From contig JBCBGC010000007.1 of assembly GCA_038527215.1 (NCBI GenBank), positions 55,424 to 119,423 of the forward strand: a stretch of DNA of 64,000 bases. The letters run 5' to 3'. The position numbers and the translations under genes are program-made. The stretch is from JAWPMV01 sp038527215. GTDB taxonomy: Bacteria; Bacteroidota; Bacteroidia; J057. This document shows positions 6,959 through 15,350 of the stretch, piece by piece. Each line of letters opens with the position of its first letter. Position 1 is the first letter of the stretch. The notes beneath the pieces were generated by a model that was not told the origin of the DNA, did no database searches, and worked only from the letters and a program-made list of their open reading frames with translations.

Positions 6959-9898
6959 ATGCAGCTCCGAAGGACGCTACTACTGATCTTCATGCTTAGC
7001 TTAGGATATGGGCAGGCCCAGGAAAACCAAATGGGCCTGCCTCCTATCGTTAATTACAATAAGCAGGATTATAAGGCTGAAACCCAGAACTGGGAAGTAG
7101 TAGAAGACCATCGGGGCTTGATGTACTTTGGAAATAACGCAGGCCTGCTGGAGTTTGATGGGACCAACTGGCAGACCTACCCTTTGCCCAATCAATCCAT
7201 CGTCCGATCGCTGACCCACGATACCCTGGGTCGGATTTGGGTGGGAGGTCAATACGAGCTGGGGTATTTTGAACCCGGAGAAAGAGGCATCCTTTCCTAT
7301 AACTCCCTGGTAGATCAAATCCCTGCCGACTATCGCAACTTTGAGGATGTGTGGGATATTTTCCACACGCCTATGGGAACCTTTTACGGCTGCCGGAAAT
7401 TTATCTTCCACCACAAGGAGGATCAAATTAATGTCCTCCAAACCCCTCAGCACTATAATGGTCTGCATTATACCGGAAACAGCCTCCTCGTAGCCGAATA
7501 TGGCAGCGGGTTGAAAATCTGGGAAGATGGCAAGCTCCGTTTGTTACCTGGGGGAGATTTTTTCGCGAATATGATGGTAAAAGGCATCCTTGCCATCGGC
7601 GAAAATCAGTTGTTAGTTGCCACCTACGAGCAAGGTATTTACACCTGTCGCAATGGAAAAATCGAAGCCTGGGCACCCGTCCTCCAGGATTTCTTGCAAG
7701 AAAACCGTATTTATTGTTTGCTTGAGTTGGAACAAGGTCAGCTCGCCATCGGAACCTCCCATCACGGGCTCCTGATTACCGACCAAAACGGTCAACCCAT
7801 CATCAACCTCCATCGGCAAAACGGCTTGCAAAACAATTCCATCTTGAGTGTTCATCAAGATCGGAGCCGCAACCTTTGGCTGGGGATGGAAAATGGCATT
7901 TCCTACGTCGAATTTAGCTCCCCTTTTTCCTGGATCAACTCTGTGATGGGGGTTTTTGGGGCAGGTTATGGCTCTATTGTTTTTGAAGACAAACTCTATC
8001 TGGCCACCAATCAGGGCATTTTTTATCGAAAATGGAACGGTCCTCCTACCACCGTCTTTCCCCTCCAATTCACGCTGCTTCCCGAAAGTAAAGGCCCCAG
8101 TTGGTCCCTTCAGGAAGTAGAAGGAGAACTCATCGTCGGACGACATGCTGGTCCTCACACCCTGCAAAACAACCGGCTCGCTGGTATGGATGCGCATGAG
8201 GGAGCCTGGAAACTCATGGCCCTGGAACAGCATCCTGGATTTGCCGTGGAAGGTAGTTATGAAGGCTTATGGCTGTATGAGAAAAAAGAGGGCCGGTGGC
8301 AGATGGCGGGTAGATTACCCGGATTTACCGAATCTTCCCGCGTGATGGAAGAGGACGGCGCAGGCCATCTTTGGGTTTCTCATCCTTACCTTGGCGTCTA
8401 TCGCTTGCATCTAGACCTGGCGGCCCGACAAATCAGCCGGATTGACACCTTTAATTCGGCCCATGGACTCCCTTCGGACCTCTCCATCAATGTGGCTAAA
8501 ATCAAAGGCAGGATTTTATTTACGACCGAAAAAGGAATTTATGAATTTGATGAAGCAGGCAAATCTTTTGTGATCCATGAAGGCTTCCGTTCCTTATTCG
8601 GCCTGGATACCTACATTCATCGACTGATCGAGGATGAGACGGGCACTATCTGGTATGCCACGGAAGAGGAATTTGGCATCCTAAAAATCAGAGATCAAAC
8701 CGTCCAAAAACAGGTAGAGAAACTCCCTTTTAACCTGCTACAAAATCAACTGGTCAAAGGCTTCGAACATATTTATTCACCTGATCAGAAGCACGTCTTC
8801 ATTGGCACCGACAATGGTTTCATCCTATACAACCCTCAAAAGGCAACCGAAAGCCCCTCTCTGCTGCCAGTGTACGTCAGGAAGGTAGAACTGACAGGAG
8901 AAAATGATTCCTTGATTTTTGGGGGAAACATCGCTATCGCCTCCCTGGCAGATGGTCAGGATCAAGGCCGGTATGAGTTCCCTGCTACCGCCAATAGTTT
9001 TCGATTCTCCTATTCCGCAGCTTTTTATGAAGGAATCAATGAAATAAAGTACCAGTATTTCCTTTCCGGTCAGGACAAAGCCTGGTCCGCATGGACCCAT
9101 AAAACCGAGAAAGAGTACACCAACCTGGAGCCGGGGCTCTATACCTTTCAGGTCAAGGCCCGCAATATCTACAGCCTGGAAAGCGAGATCGCCTCCTTCT
9201 CTTTTCAAATTCTCCCGCCCTGGTACCAAACCTCCCTGGCCAGAACCTTTTTTTTCCTGCTGATCATCGGCATGGCTTTGGGACTTATCTGGCTGAATGG
9301 CTACCGACTCAGGCTACGGACAGAAGCCATACGCCTCAAACAGGAAAAAGCGCTGCAACGCAAGCAACAGGAATTTAAAGAAGAAGTTCAACGCTCCGAG
9401 GCGGAAATCATTCGCTTACGAAATGAGAAACTTCAGGCAGAGGTCATTCACAAAAACCAGGAACTGGCTTCTTCTACCATGCACCTGGTGCAGAAAGGCG
9501 AGATTTTGTTAAAAATCAAACAGCAGCTGGAAAAGCCGCCTTTTGACAGCCAACCGGACATCCGCCAGAAAGTACGACAGATCACCCGCATGATTGAAGA
9601 TGACATCCGCCTGGACAAAAACTGGAAACAGTTTGAATATCACTTCGACCAGGTTCACGGTCATTTTCTCCAAAATCTTCGGGAAGTGTACCCCGGCCTT
9701 ACTTCCAAGGACCAGCGGCTCTGTGCTTATCTGAAAATGAACCTTTCCACCAAGGAAATCGCTCAGCTGATGAACATCTCTGTGAGAGGGGTAGAAATCA
9801 GTCGATATCGCCTCCGCAAAAAGCTCGCTTTGCCCCGGGAAACCAACCTCAATGAATTCATGATGCGTTTCCCTCAGCCTGAGCTTTCCAAACTTTAA
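6959..9898 (+). CDS. Y_Y_Y sensor with C-terminal LuxR-type HTH (one-piece membrane regulator)
   Basis: 979 residues. A signal peptide (to about residue 21) is followed by many WD/NHL-like regulator-propeller blades (residues about 45-640, e.g. GLMYFGNNAGLLEFDG, IWVGG, LWLGMENGISY), then a Y_Y_Y domain (about 690-755, FRFSYSAAFYEGINEIKYQY), one transmembrane helix (about 758-783), a basic coiled coil, and a LuxR/GerE-like HTH near the C-terminus (LSTKEIAQLMNISVRGVEI). No histidine kinase or receiver domain is present, unlike hybrid two-component regulators of glycan loci. Ligand sensing in the periplasm and DNA binding on the cytoplasmic face of the membrane are inferred. Likely targets are the adjacent hydrolase and the divergent envelope operon. 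Confidence 0.85.
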   Translation: MQLRRTLLLIFMLSLGYGQAQENQMGLPPIVNYNKQDYKAETQNWEVVEDHRGLMYFGNNAGLLEFDGTNWQTYPLPNQSIVRSLTHDTLGRIWVGGQYELGYFEPGERGILSYNSLVDQIPADYRNFEDVWDIFHTPMGTFYGCRKFIFHHKEDQINVLQTPQHYNGLHYTGNSLLVAEYGSGLKIWEDGKLRLLPGGDFFANMMVKGILAIGENQLLVATYEQGIYTCRNGKIEAWAPVLQDFLQENRIYCLLELEQGQLAIGTSHHGLLITDQNGQPIINLHRQNGLQNNSILSVHQDRSRNLWLGMENGISYVEFSSPFSWINSVMGVFGAGYGSIVFEDKLYLATNQGIFYRKWNGPPTTVFPLQFTLLPESKGPSWSLQEVEGELIVGRHAGPHTLQNNRLAGMDAHEGAWKLMALEQHPGFAVEGSYEGLWLYEKKEGRWQMAGRLPGFTESSRVMEEDGAGHLWVSHPYLGVYRLHLDLAARQISRIDTFNSAHGLPSDLSINVAKIKGRILFTTEKGIYEFDEAGKSFVIHEGFRSLFGLDTYIHRLIEDETGTIWYATEEEFGILKIRDQTVQKQVEKLPFNLLQNQLVKGFEHIYSPDQKHVFIGTDNGFILYNPQKATESPSLLPVYVRKVELTGENDSLIFGGNIAIASLADGQDQGRYEFPATANSFRFSYSAAFYEGINEIKYQYFLSGQDKAWSAWTHKTEKEYTNLEPGLYTFQVKARNIYSLESEIASFSFQILPPWYQTSLARTFFFLLIIGMALGLIWLNGYRLRLRTEAIRLKQEKALQRKQQEFKEEVQRSEAEIIRLRNEKLQAEVIHKNQELASSTMHLVQKGEILLKIKQQLEKPPFDSQPDIRQKVRQITRMIEDDIRLDKNWKQFEYHFDQVHGHFLQNLREVYPGLTSKDQRLCAYLKMNLSTKEIAQLMNISVRGVEISRYRLRKKLALPRETNLNEFMMRFPQPELSKL

Positions 9899-10011
9899 GA
9901 TTCTTTTAACACTTATTTCGAAGGGAAAATTTTCGGAATTGGGGTGCCCGCTCTATATTGCGGGCCATGAATCCCCTCTGCTGCCTGTGTGCCGAAAAGT
10001 TCCGTTGAGAC

Positions 10012-10929
10012 ATGTCCAAGCCGTCTACCGATCGTACCACCGAGCTACTCAAGAAAGTCAGAAAGATCGAAATCAAAACCCGGGATAAATCTGATCAGAT
10101 TTTCTCCGGAGGATATCACTCCGCCTTCAAAGGTCGGGGCATGTCCTTTTCCGAAGTCCGCGCCTATGCCTATGGAGATGATGTGCGAAATATCGACTGG
10201 AATGTAACGGCCCGGACCCGTGCGCCTCATGTCAAAGTCTTTGAAGAGGAACGCGAAATCACCGTCATGCTCCTGATCGACATCAGTTCCTCTACCTTGT
10301 TTGGCACCCAGCTCAACCAGGATAAGGAAGCGCAGATGAAACAAGACCGCATGGCTGAAATTGCGGCTGTCCTGGCCTTTGCCGCAGTGAACAATAATGA
10401 TAAAGTGGGAGCGATTTTTTTTACGGACAAAATCGAGTCTTTCATCCCGCCGAAAAAAGGCCGAAACCATATCCTGCGCATCATCCGTGAACTCCTGGAG
10501 CCCACTCGGACCAGTCAGGGCACCGATCTGGCAGAAGTATTGCGCAACCTGACCAACCTGCTCAAGAAGCGAAGCATTGTATTTATCCTTTCTGACTTCA
10601 TGAACACTGGGGACAACTACCAGGACGCCCTGAGCATCGCCCGGCGCAGACATGATGTAGTAGGACTGCATGTTTTCGATGACCGGGAAGTAAGCCTCCC
10701 CAACATGGGCCTTATGCGGGTAAAAGATGCAGAGTCTGGTCAAATCGCCTGGTTGGATACGGCGGACAAAAAGACCCGCGACAATTATGCCAAATGGTAC
10801 CAGGAAAACCTCCGTAAAACCCGGGAAACTTTTCTGCGTTCTGGTGCGGATTTTACCAGCATCAATATCAAAGCCTCCTACATTCAAGCCCTTCTCAATC
10901 TCTTTAGCCGTAGAGAGAAAAGACGATAA
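10012..10929 (+). CDS. DUF58 domain protein, head of the Bat operon
   Basis: 305 residues, cytoplasmic, with no signal peptide. The DUF58 signature GRGMSFSEVRAYAYGDDVRNIDW is at residues about 43-67 (only partly quoted motifs are needed: the YxxGDDxRxIDW core). A VWA-like fold follows, with VMLLIDISSSTLFG at about 85-98 in place of a perfect DxSxS MIDAS. In Bacteroidota this gene normally sits directly after a MoxR-family AAA ATPase that acts with it; here the upstream neighbour is the LuxR-type regulator and no moxR gene is present in the window. The 83-bp gap to the next gene contains a -7 box, so it may be transcribed both alone and with the operon. Confidence 0.9.
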   Translation: MSKPSTDRTTELLKKVRKIEIKTRDKSDQIFSGGYHSAFKGRGMSFSEVRAYAYGDDVRNIDWNVTARTRAPHVKVFEEEREITVMLLIDISSSTLFGTQLNQDKEAQMKQDRMAEIAAVLAFAAVNNNDKVGAIFFTDKIESFIPPKKGRNHILRIIRELLEPTRTSQGTDLAEVLRNLTNLLKKRSIVFILSDFMNTGDNYQDALSIARRRHDVVGLHVFDDREVSLPNMGLMRVKDAESGQIAWLDTADKKTRDNYAKWYQENLRKTRETFLRSGADFTSINIKASYIQALLNLFSRREKRR

Positions 10930-10990
10930 AAGCGCAGATTTTAGCCAAACTTTAACACTTCATTAACACCCACCAAGGGCGATTTCCCGA

Positions 10991-10998
10991 TATATTTG
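10991..10998 (+). promoter_or_regulatory. TATATTTG -7 box before the Bat genes
   Basis: TATATTTG matches the Bacteroidota sigma consensus TAnnTTTG exactly and lies 14 bp before the ATG at 11013. No convincing TTTG -33 element is found 19-21 bp upstream (nearest is TTAACA at a 22-bp spacing), so it is a candidate internal promoter only. Confidence 0.45.
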
Positions 10999-11012
10999 CA
11001 AGGCTAAGAGAG

Positions 11013-11999
11013 ATGAAAGGTATTGCCGTTACAAAATTCCTTGTTTGCTGGATGCTGGTGATCACCAGCACAGGCCTTACTGTACAGGGACAGCAAGTCT
11101 CTGTCCTGGTGGGCGTTGATGCCGAGCAAATCGAGATTGGCGACCACCTGGGGCTAAGCCTTCAGGTAAAAAGCCCGGCCGCTACCGCGGTCATCTGGCC
11201 CACCCTTAAGGACACCCTTGGCAGTTGGGAAGTCCTGGCCCAAAGTCCCATCGATAGCAGCCAGGAAGGCAGCAGCCTTATTCAGAAAAGAATTCTGACC
11301 CTGATCCATTTCGAACCGGGAGACCATGTGGTACCCCGCCTGCCTTTTAGCTATCTCGATCAGACCGGAAGTTCTGAAATCAGCTTTTCCCGTCCTGTAT
11401 TTGTTTCTGTAGACTCCATTGCCCTGGATGACGAAAGTGCTTACAAGCCCATCAAGGACATCATGGATGCTCCGGCCAGTTGGAAGGAATACTGGCCTTT
11501 CTACCTATTGGGGGGGAGTTTGCTGCTCATTGGCGGATTTTTATTCTGGGGGATTCGGAACCGCCCGGCCCTGGAAGGCAAGTTGCCGGTGATTACCCGC
11601 AAGCCGCGTCTGCCCGCCCATGAGCGTGCCATGCGCAGGCTTTCCAAGCTGGAACAACAAAAACGCTGGCAAAAAGGCGATATCAAAGGCTATTATGATC
11701 ACCTGACGGATATTCTCCGGGCTTATATGGAAGTGGAATTCAAGATTCCCGCCCTGGAGTCGGTTACCGATCAAACCCTCAAAGCCTTACGCGAACGAAA
11801 TTTCTCTTCCAAACTTATGGAAGAAGTAGGCGAGCTGATGGCCCGGGCTGACCTGGCCAAGTTTGCCAAATACCAACCAGGGGACAAAGAGAACCTGGAA
11901 GCCATGGAAACGGCACGCGGATTTATTCGCGAAGCCAAAAGAAAAGCCGAAGAAGAAAAGGCCGCTGCTGCTGCCGCCCTTAAAAACCAGGAGGCATGA
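11013..11999 (+). CDS. DUF4381-like membrane protein of the Bat operon
   Basis: 328 residues. There is a signal peptide (MKGIAVTKFLVCWMLVITSTG, cleavage near VQGQ), a periplasmic BatD-like beta-sandwich (about 28-145), one transmembrane helix (about 158-180, FYLLGGSLLLIGGFLFWGI) and a cytoplasmic helical tail (about 190-328) ending in a Lys/Glu/Ala-rich coil. This matches the protein that usually sits between DUF58 and batA in Bacteroidota and resembles DUF4381. Its stop overlaps the batA start as ATGA (11996-11999), showing translational coupling. A role in presenting ligands to or docking the VWA proteins is inferred. Confidence 0.8.
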   Translation: MKGIAVTKFLVCWMLVITSTGLTVQGQQVSVLVGVDAEQIEIGDHLGLSLQVKSPAATAVIWPTLKDTLGSWEVLAQSPIDSSQEGSSLIQKRILTLIHFEPGDHVVPRLPFSYLDQTGSSEISFSRPVFVSVDSIALDDESAYKPIKDIMDAPASWKEYWPFYLLGGSLLLIGGFLFWGIRNRPALEGKLPVITRKPRLPAHERAMRRLSKLEQQKRWQKGDIKGYYDHLTDILRAYMEVEFKIPALESVTDQTLKALRERNFSSKLMEEVGELMARADLAKFAKYQPGDKENLEAMETARGFIREAKRKAEEEKAAAAAALKNQEA

Positions 12000-13003
12000 T
12001 GGACTTTTTACGTGATATTACCTTTGCCAATCCCTGGGTATTGACCCTGCTGGTACTGCCGATCTTATTTATTCTCTGGCAGATCGCCCGCTACCGCACC
12101 CTCTACCCTACCCTTCAATTACCGAATCTTCAGGGGGTTTCTCAGAATCTCACCCCCATTCGTGGTTATATCAAGAAATATCTTTTTGCCCTACGAGTGC
12201 TGGCGGTTGGCCTGCTGATTCTGGCCCTGGCCAGACCGCAGACCAGCATGCGAGAAGAAAATGTGCAGACGGAGGGGATTGACATTGTGATTGCCCTGGA
12301 TATTTCCGGGAGCATGAATGCCCTGGACTTTAACCCCAACCGCCTGGAAGCCGCCAAGCGAAAAGCCGCTGATTTTGTGGGTGCCCGGGAGCATGATCGC
12401 CTGGGACTGGTGGTTTTCGCCGGAGAAAGTTTTACCCAATGCCCGCTGACTACCGATCACGCCATGTATCTGACTCTCTTGAGAGACATCAAGCAAGGCT
12501 TAATCGAGGATGGTACCGCCATTGGCATGGGCCTGGCCAACGCCGTACTGAGGCTGAAGGAATCAGATGCCAAAAGTAAAGTGGTCATTTTGCTCACCGA
12601 TGGTGTCAACAATCAGGGTCAGATCGATCCCCTAACCGCTACCGAAACAGCCGTGCAGTTTGGGGTAAGGGTGTACACCGTAGGCGTCGGTTCTAATGGC
12701 CGAGCCCCCATCTTGCAGCGGGACCGCTTTGGTCGGACCGTCCGCACCCAGATGGATGTGGAACTGGACGAAGAACTCTTGGGAAACATCGCCCAGCGCA
12801 CCGGAGGCCAGTACTTTCGGGCCAGCAATACCGAAGCCCTGGGAAAAGTATATGAAGAGATCGACAGAATGGAGAAGACGCGGATGGAAGTAACCCGCAT
12901 CACGCGCTATCAGGAAGAGTTCCATTGGTTTCTCCTCCTGGCCGGCATCCTCCTACTTTTTGAGTGGATTTTACGATACACATTAGTCAGAACAATTCCT
13001 TAG
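11996..13003 (+). CDS. batA: BatA, membrane-anchored VWA protein
   Basis: 335 residues. Two N-terminal transmembrane helices (about 15-30 and 60-80) are followed by a von Willebrand factor A domain with a perfect MIDAS motif DISGS (Asp102, Ser104, Ser106), the threonine in the DGTAIG segment, and the LLTDGVNNQG strand. A C-terminal helix (about 307-330) closes the protein. BatA belongs to the Bacteroides aerotolerance operon, linked to oxidative-stress tolerance and envelope integrity in several phyla. Its start overlaps the previous stop by 4 bp; batB begins 31 bp downstream. Confidence 0.93.
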   Translation: MMDFLRDITFANPWVLTLLVLPILFILWQIARYRTLYPTLQLPNLQGVSQNLTPIRGYIKKYLFALRVLAVGLLILALARPQTSMREENVQTEGIDIVIALDISGSMNALDFNPNRLEAAKRKAADFVGAREHDRLGLVVFAGESFTQCPLTTDHAMYLTLLRDIKQGLIEDGTAIGMGLANAVLRLKESDAKSKVVILLTDGVNNQGQIDPLTATETAVQFGVRVYTVGVGSNGRAPILQRDRFGRTVRTQMDVELDEELLGNIAQRTGGQYFRASNTEALGKVYEEIDRMEKTRMEVTRITRYQEEFHWFLLLAGILLLFEWILRYTLVRTIP

Positions 13004-13034
13004 GCCCCTGGTCTTCTGAAGCGCTTAATAATTC

Positions 13035-14069
13035 ATGGTTCAATATCAACATCCTGAGGCTTTTTATCTGCTGTTTGGCTTAATCCCCTTACTGCTGCTT
13101 TTTCTTGCCTATATGGTAGGGAGAAAAAGGGCGTTGCAAAAAATGGGGGAAGGCAGCCTGATTGCGCGACTCAGCCCGGAAAAAGCCACCTTTAAGCACC
13201 AGCTCAAGTTCATCCTCATCTGTCTGGCTTATGTTTCCATGGTGGTAGCCCTGGCCAATCCCCAATTAGGCCAAAGCTATGAGACCGTTACGCAGAAAGG
13301 CATCGACCTGATGGTAGCGCTGGATGTATCTAATTCCATGCTCTGTGAGGATGAGAAACCCAACCGCCTGGCCCGGGCCAAGCTCATGATTCGCGACCTG
13401 ATTGACGATCTGAAAGGAGACAAAATCGGGCTGATCATTTTTGCGGGAAATGCCTATCTGCAGGTGCCGATTACCGGGGATTATGCAGCGGCGCAAACCC
13501 TGCTGCGATCGGTCAATCCCGACATGGTGCCCCGACAAGGAACCGCCATTGGAGAAGCTATCCGCATCGCTAATCGCTCCTTTGCCGAAGACCAGACCCA
13601 GTATAAAGCCGTGGTGATCATTTCAGATGGCGAAAACCATGAAGGAGACGCCCTGGAAGCGGCCAAAGAGGCCATGGAATCCGGTACCGCTATCTTTACC
13701 GTAGGCGTAGGAAATCCCCGAAAAGGTTCCCCTATCCCTGTGTATAAAGATGGCCGCCAGCTGGATTGGAAGCGCAACCGGGAAGGCAGCATCGTATCTA
13801 CCCGCATGGATGAGGATATGTTGAAACAAGTAGCCGCAGCTGGGAGTGGAGATTATTTCCGATTGACGCAAGGCCTGCAAACCGCCAAGTCTATCAATCG
13901 CGCGCTCAACCAACTGGAGCAACAAGAATACGATACCAAGGTCTACACGGATTATGAAGATCAGTTTCAGATTTTTCTGGGATTGGCCCTCTTGTTTTTG
14001 GTCCTGGAATACTTCCTGTCTGAAAGGAGGAACCTCAAATTTTCTGACTGGTCTATCTTCAAATCATAA
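13035..14069 (+). CDS. batB: BatB, membrane-anchored VWA protein
   Basis: 344 residues with the same design as BatA: two N-terminal helices, a VWA domain with MIDAS DVSNS (Asp97, Ser99, Ser101), the GTAIGEA threonine segment, VVIISDGENHEGD, and a C-terminal helix (LGLALLFLVLEYFL). The pairing of two VWA paralogues with a TPR protein is diagnostic for the Bat operon. batC follows after only 2 bp. A metal-dependent interaction with BatA and the BatC/BatE TPR proteins at the inner membrane is the usual model, not shown here. Confidence 0.93.
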   Translation: MVQYQHPEAFYLLFGLIPLLLLFLAYMVGRKRALQKMGEGSLIARLSPEKATFKHQLKFILICLAYVSMVVALANPQLGQSYETVTQKGIDLMVALDVSNSMLCEDEKPNRLARAKLMIRDLIDDLKGDKIGLIIFAGNAYLQVPITGDYAAAQTLLRSVNPDMVPRQGTAIGEAIRIANRSFAEDQTQYKAVVIISDGENHEGDALEAAKEAMESGTAIFTVGVGNPRKGSPIPVYKDGRQLDWKRNREGSIVSTRMDEDMLKQVAAAGSGDYFRLTQGLQTAKSINRALNQLEQQEYDTKVYTDYEDQFQIFLGLALLFLVLEYFLSERRNLKFSDWSIFKS

Positions 14070-14071
14070 GT

Positions 14072-14929
14072 ATGCAACAAACATTGACACGCGTCCTGAT
14101 CTGTTTCCTGCTCTCTGGGCCTGCCCTCCAGGCACAGGGGATTTTCAAAAGCTCCGATGCTTTTGTTAGGGAAGGCAATGAAGCCTATCAGGAAGAAAAA
14201 TACGAAGAAGCGGGTAGCCAGTATGCCCAGGCCATGTTGCGGGATCCGGAAAACCCCCGCAGCCTTTACAACATGGGCGACGTCTTATACCAAAACGGGC
14301 AATTTCAGCTAGCCTCCCAGGTGTTTAATCAGGCTGCAGAAAAAAGCGAGGAGACCGCTGCCAAAGCGCAGGCTTTCCATAACCTCGGCAATGCCCTCCT
14401 GGCCTGGGGAGAAAAAACGGAACAGAATCCCGCTCCTCAACAAATGCCACAAGCAGCCGGCGGACAGGCACAAGGAGAAGAGCCTCCTTCCCCCATGCAA
14501 TTGTACCAGCAAAGTGTGGAAGCCTATAAAAATGCCCTAAGACTTAATCCTAAAGATCGGGATACCAAATACAACCTGACCTACGCCCTGAAAAAACTGC
14601 AACAGCAACAGCAGCAGCAGCAACAACAAAACCAGGATCAACAAGATCAGGAGGACCAACAAGATCAACAGGACCAGCAACAGCAACAGCAAAACCAAAA
14701 TCAGGATCAGCAGCAGCAGCAAGACCAGCAACAACAGCAGCAGAATCAGGATCAGCAACAGCAGAATCAGCAAAAGCCCCAAAATGCCCAAAGTCAGCCG
14801 CAAGCCCTTTCTAAAGAAGAAGCGGAACGCATTTTGGAAATGTTAAAGCACAACGAAGAACAGATCCAGGAAAAATTACAGAAACGAAAAGCTAGAGTAA
14901 AAAAGGTGAAGGTCGAAAAAGATTGGTAG
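14072..14929 (+). CDS. batC: BatC, TPR protein with long Gln-rich tract
   Basis: 285 residues: a signal peptide (to about residue 22), TPR repeats (about 30-120 and 147-175, e.g. NPRSLYNMGDVLYQNGQFQLA), a glutamine/asparagine/aspartate-rich stretch (about 175-235), then a charged coiled coil (ALSKEEAERILEMLKHNEEQIQEK is at about 247-270; the core is EEAERILEML). TPRs mediate docking with the VWA partners. BatC homologues often have a Gln-rich linker before the final helix, but its exact length varies between strains because the DNA is a CAG/CAA repeat. Confidence 0.9.
   Translation: MQQTLTRVLICFLLSGPALQAQGIFKSSDAFVREGNEAYQEEKYEEAGSQYAQAMLRDPENPRSLYNMGDVLYQNGQFQLASQVFNQAAEKSEETAAKAQAFHNLGNALLAWGEKTEQNPAPQQMPQAAGGQAQGEEPPSPMQLYQQSVEAYKNALRLNPKDRDTKYNLTYALKKLQQQQQQQQQQNQDQQDQEDQQDQQDQQQQQQNQNQDQQQQQDQQQQQQNQDQQQQNQQKPQNAQSQPQALSKEEAERILEMLKHNEEQIQEKLQKRKARVKKVKVEKDW
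14595..14775 (+). repeat. CAG/CAA/GAT low-complexity repeat inside batC
   Basis: About 180 bp made almost entirely of CAG, CAA, AAC/AAT and GAT/GAC codons encode Q-runs separated by N, D and E. Mixed Gln codons reduce slippage compared with a pure triplet repeat, but length polymorphism is still plausible. Confidence 0.85.
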
Positions 14930-14987
14930 CAGCCTGTACGAGCCCGTATCTTTTCTGAGAAGACCCTTTATGTAGCAAAAACATCTT

Positions 14988-15350
14988 ATGGCTAACGAAA
15001 ACGGAAACAACTCGCTCTCAGGACACGCAGTTCAATTTGCCAAAGCCATCCGGGATTTTGGTAAAGTGCTGCCCATGACTGTCTCCAATGTAGAAGACCT
15101 TAAATCTCTCATTCGTTCTTCCGGAAATATTGGGGCCCTCATCATTGATGCGGAGCAGACCAGAAACAGGAATGAATTTGTACAAAAAATGACGGCCAGC
15201 GTCAAAGAGACCCGCCAAACCCACTATTGGCTCTCTCTCGTAGATACGCAGGGAGCAGGGGAACTAGAGATGCGACGTCAAAAGCTGCAGCAGGCGGCCG
15301 AAGAACTGGCCAATGTAGCCATGAAATACATCCAGCGATCTCAAGCATGA
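14988..15350 (+). CDS. Four-helix-bundle (S23/IVP-like) protein inside the Bat operon
   Basis: 120 residues, no signal peptide, essentially all helical. The pattern AVQFAKAIRDFGKVLP, then SLIRSSGNIGALIIDAEQTRN, then FVQKMTASVKETRQTHYWL follows the layout of the four-helix-bundle family related to the 23S rRNA intervening-sequence (S23) protein. That family is widespread as free-standing genes in Bacteroidota and has no established biochemical role. It sits 58 bp after batC and overlaps batD by ATGA (15347-15350), so it is translationally coupled to batD. It is not part of the textbook Bat gene set. Confidence 0.75.
   Translation: MANENGNNSLSGHAVQFAKAIRDFGKVLPMTVSNVEDLKSLIRSSGNIGALIIDAEQTRNRNEFVQKMTASVKETRQTHYWLSLVDTQGAGELEMRRQKLQQAAEELANVAMKYIQRSQA

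Noticed and set aside
10045..10887. 280-codon frame antisense to the DUF58 gene
   Set aside because: Shadow of a strongly supported gene; no domain likeness.
14537..14803. Leucine-rich frame antisense to batC
   Set aside because: It is the reverse reading of the CAG/CAA tract and has no independent support.
15227..15346. Longer start for batD
   Set aside because: The added 40 residues are basic and low complexity, overlap the four-helix-bundle gene, and hide the signal peptide that begins at 15347.
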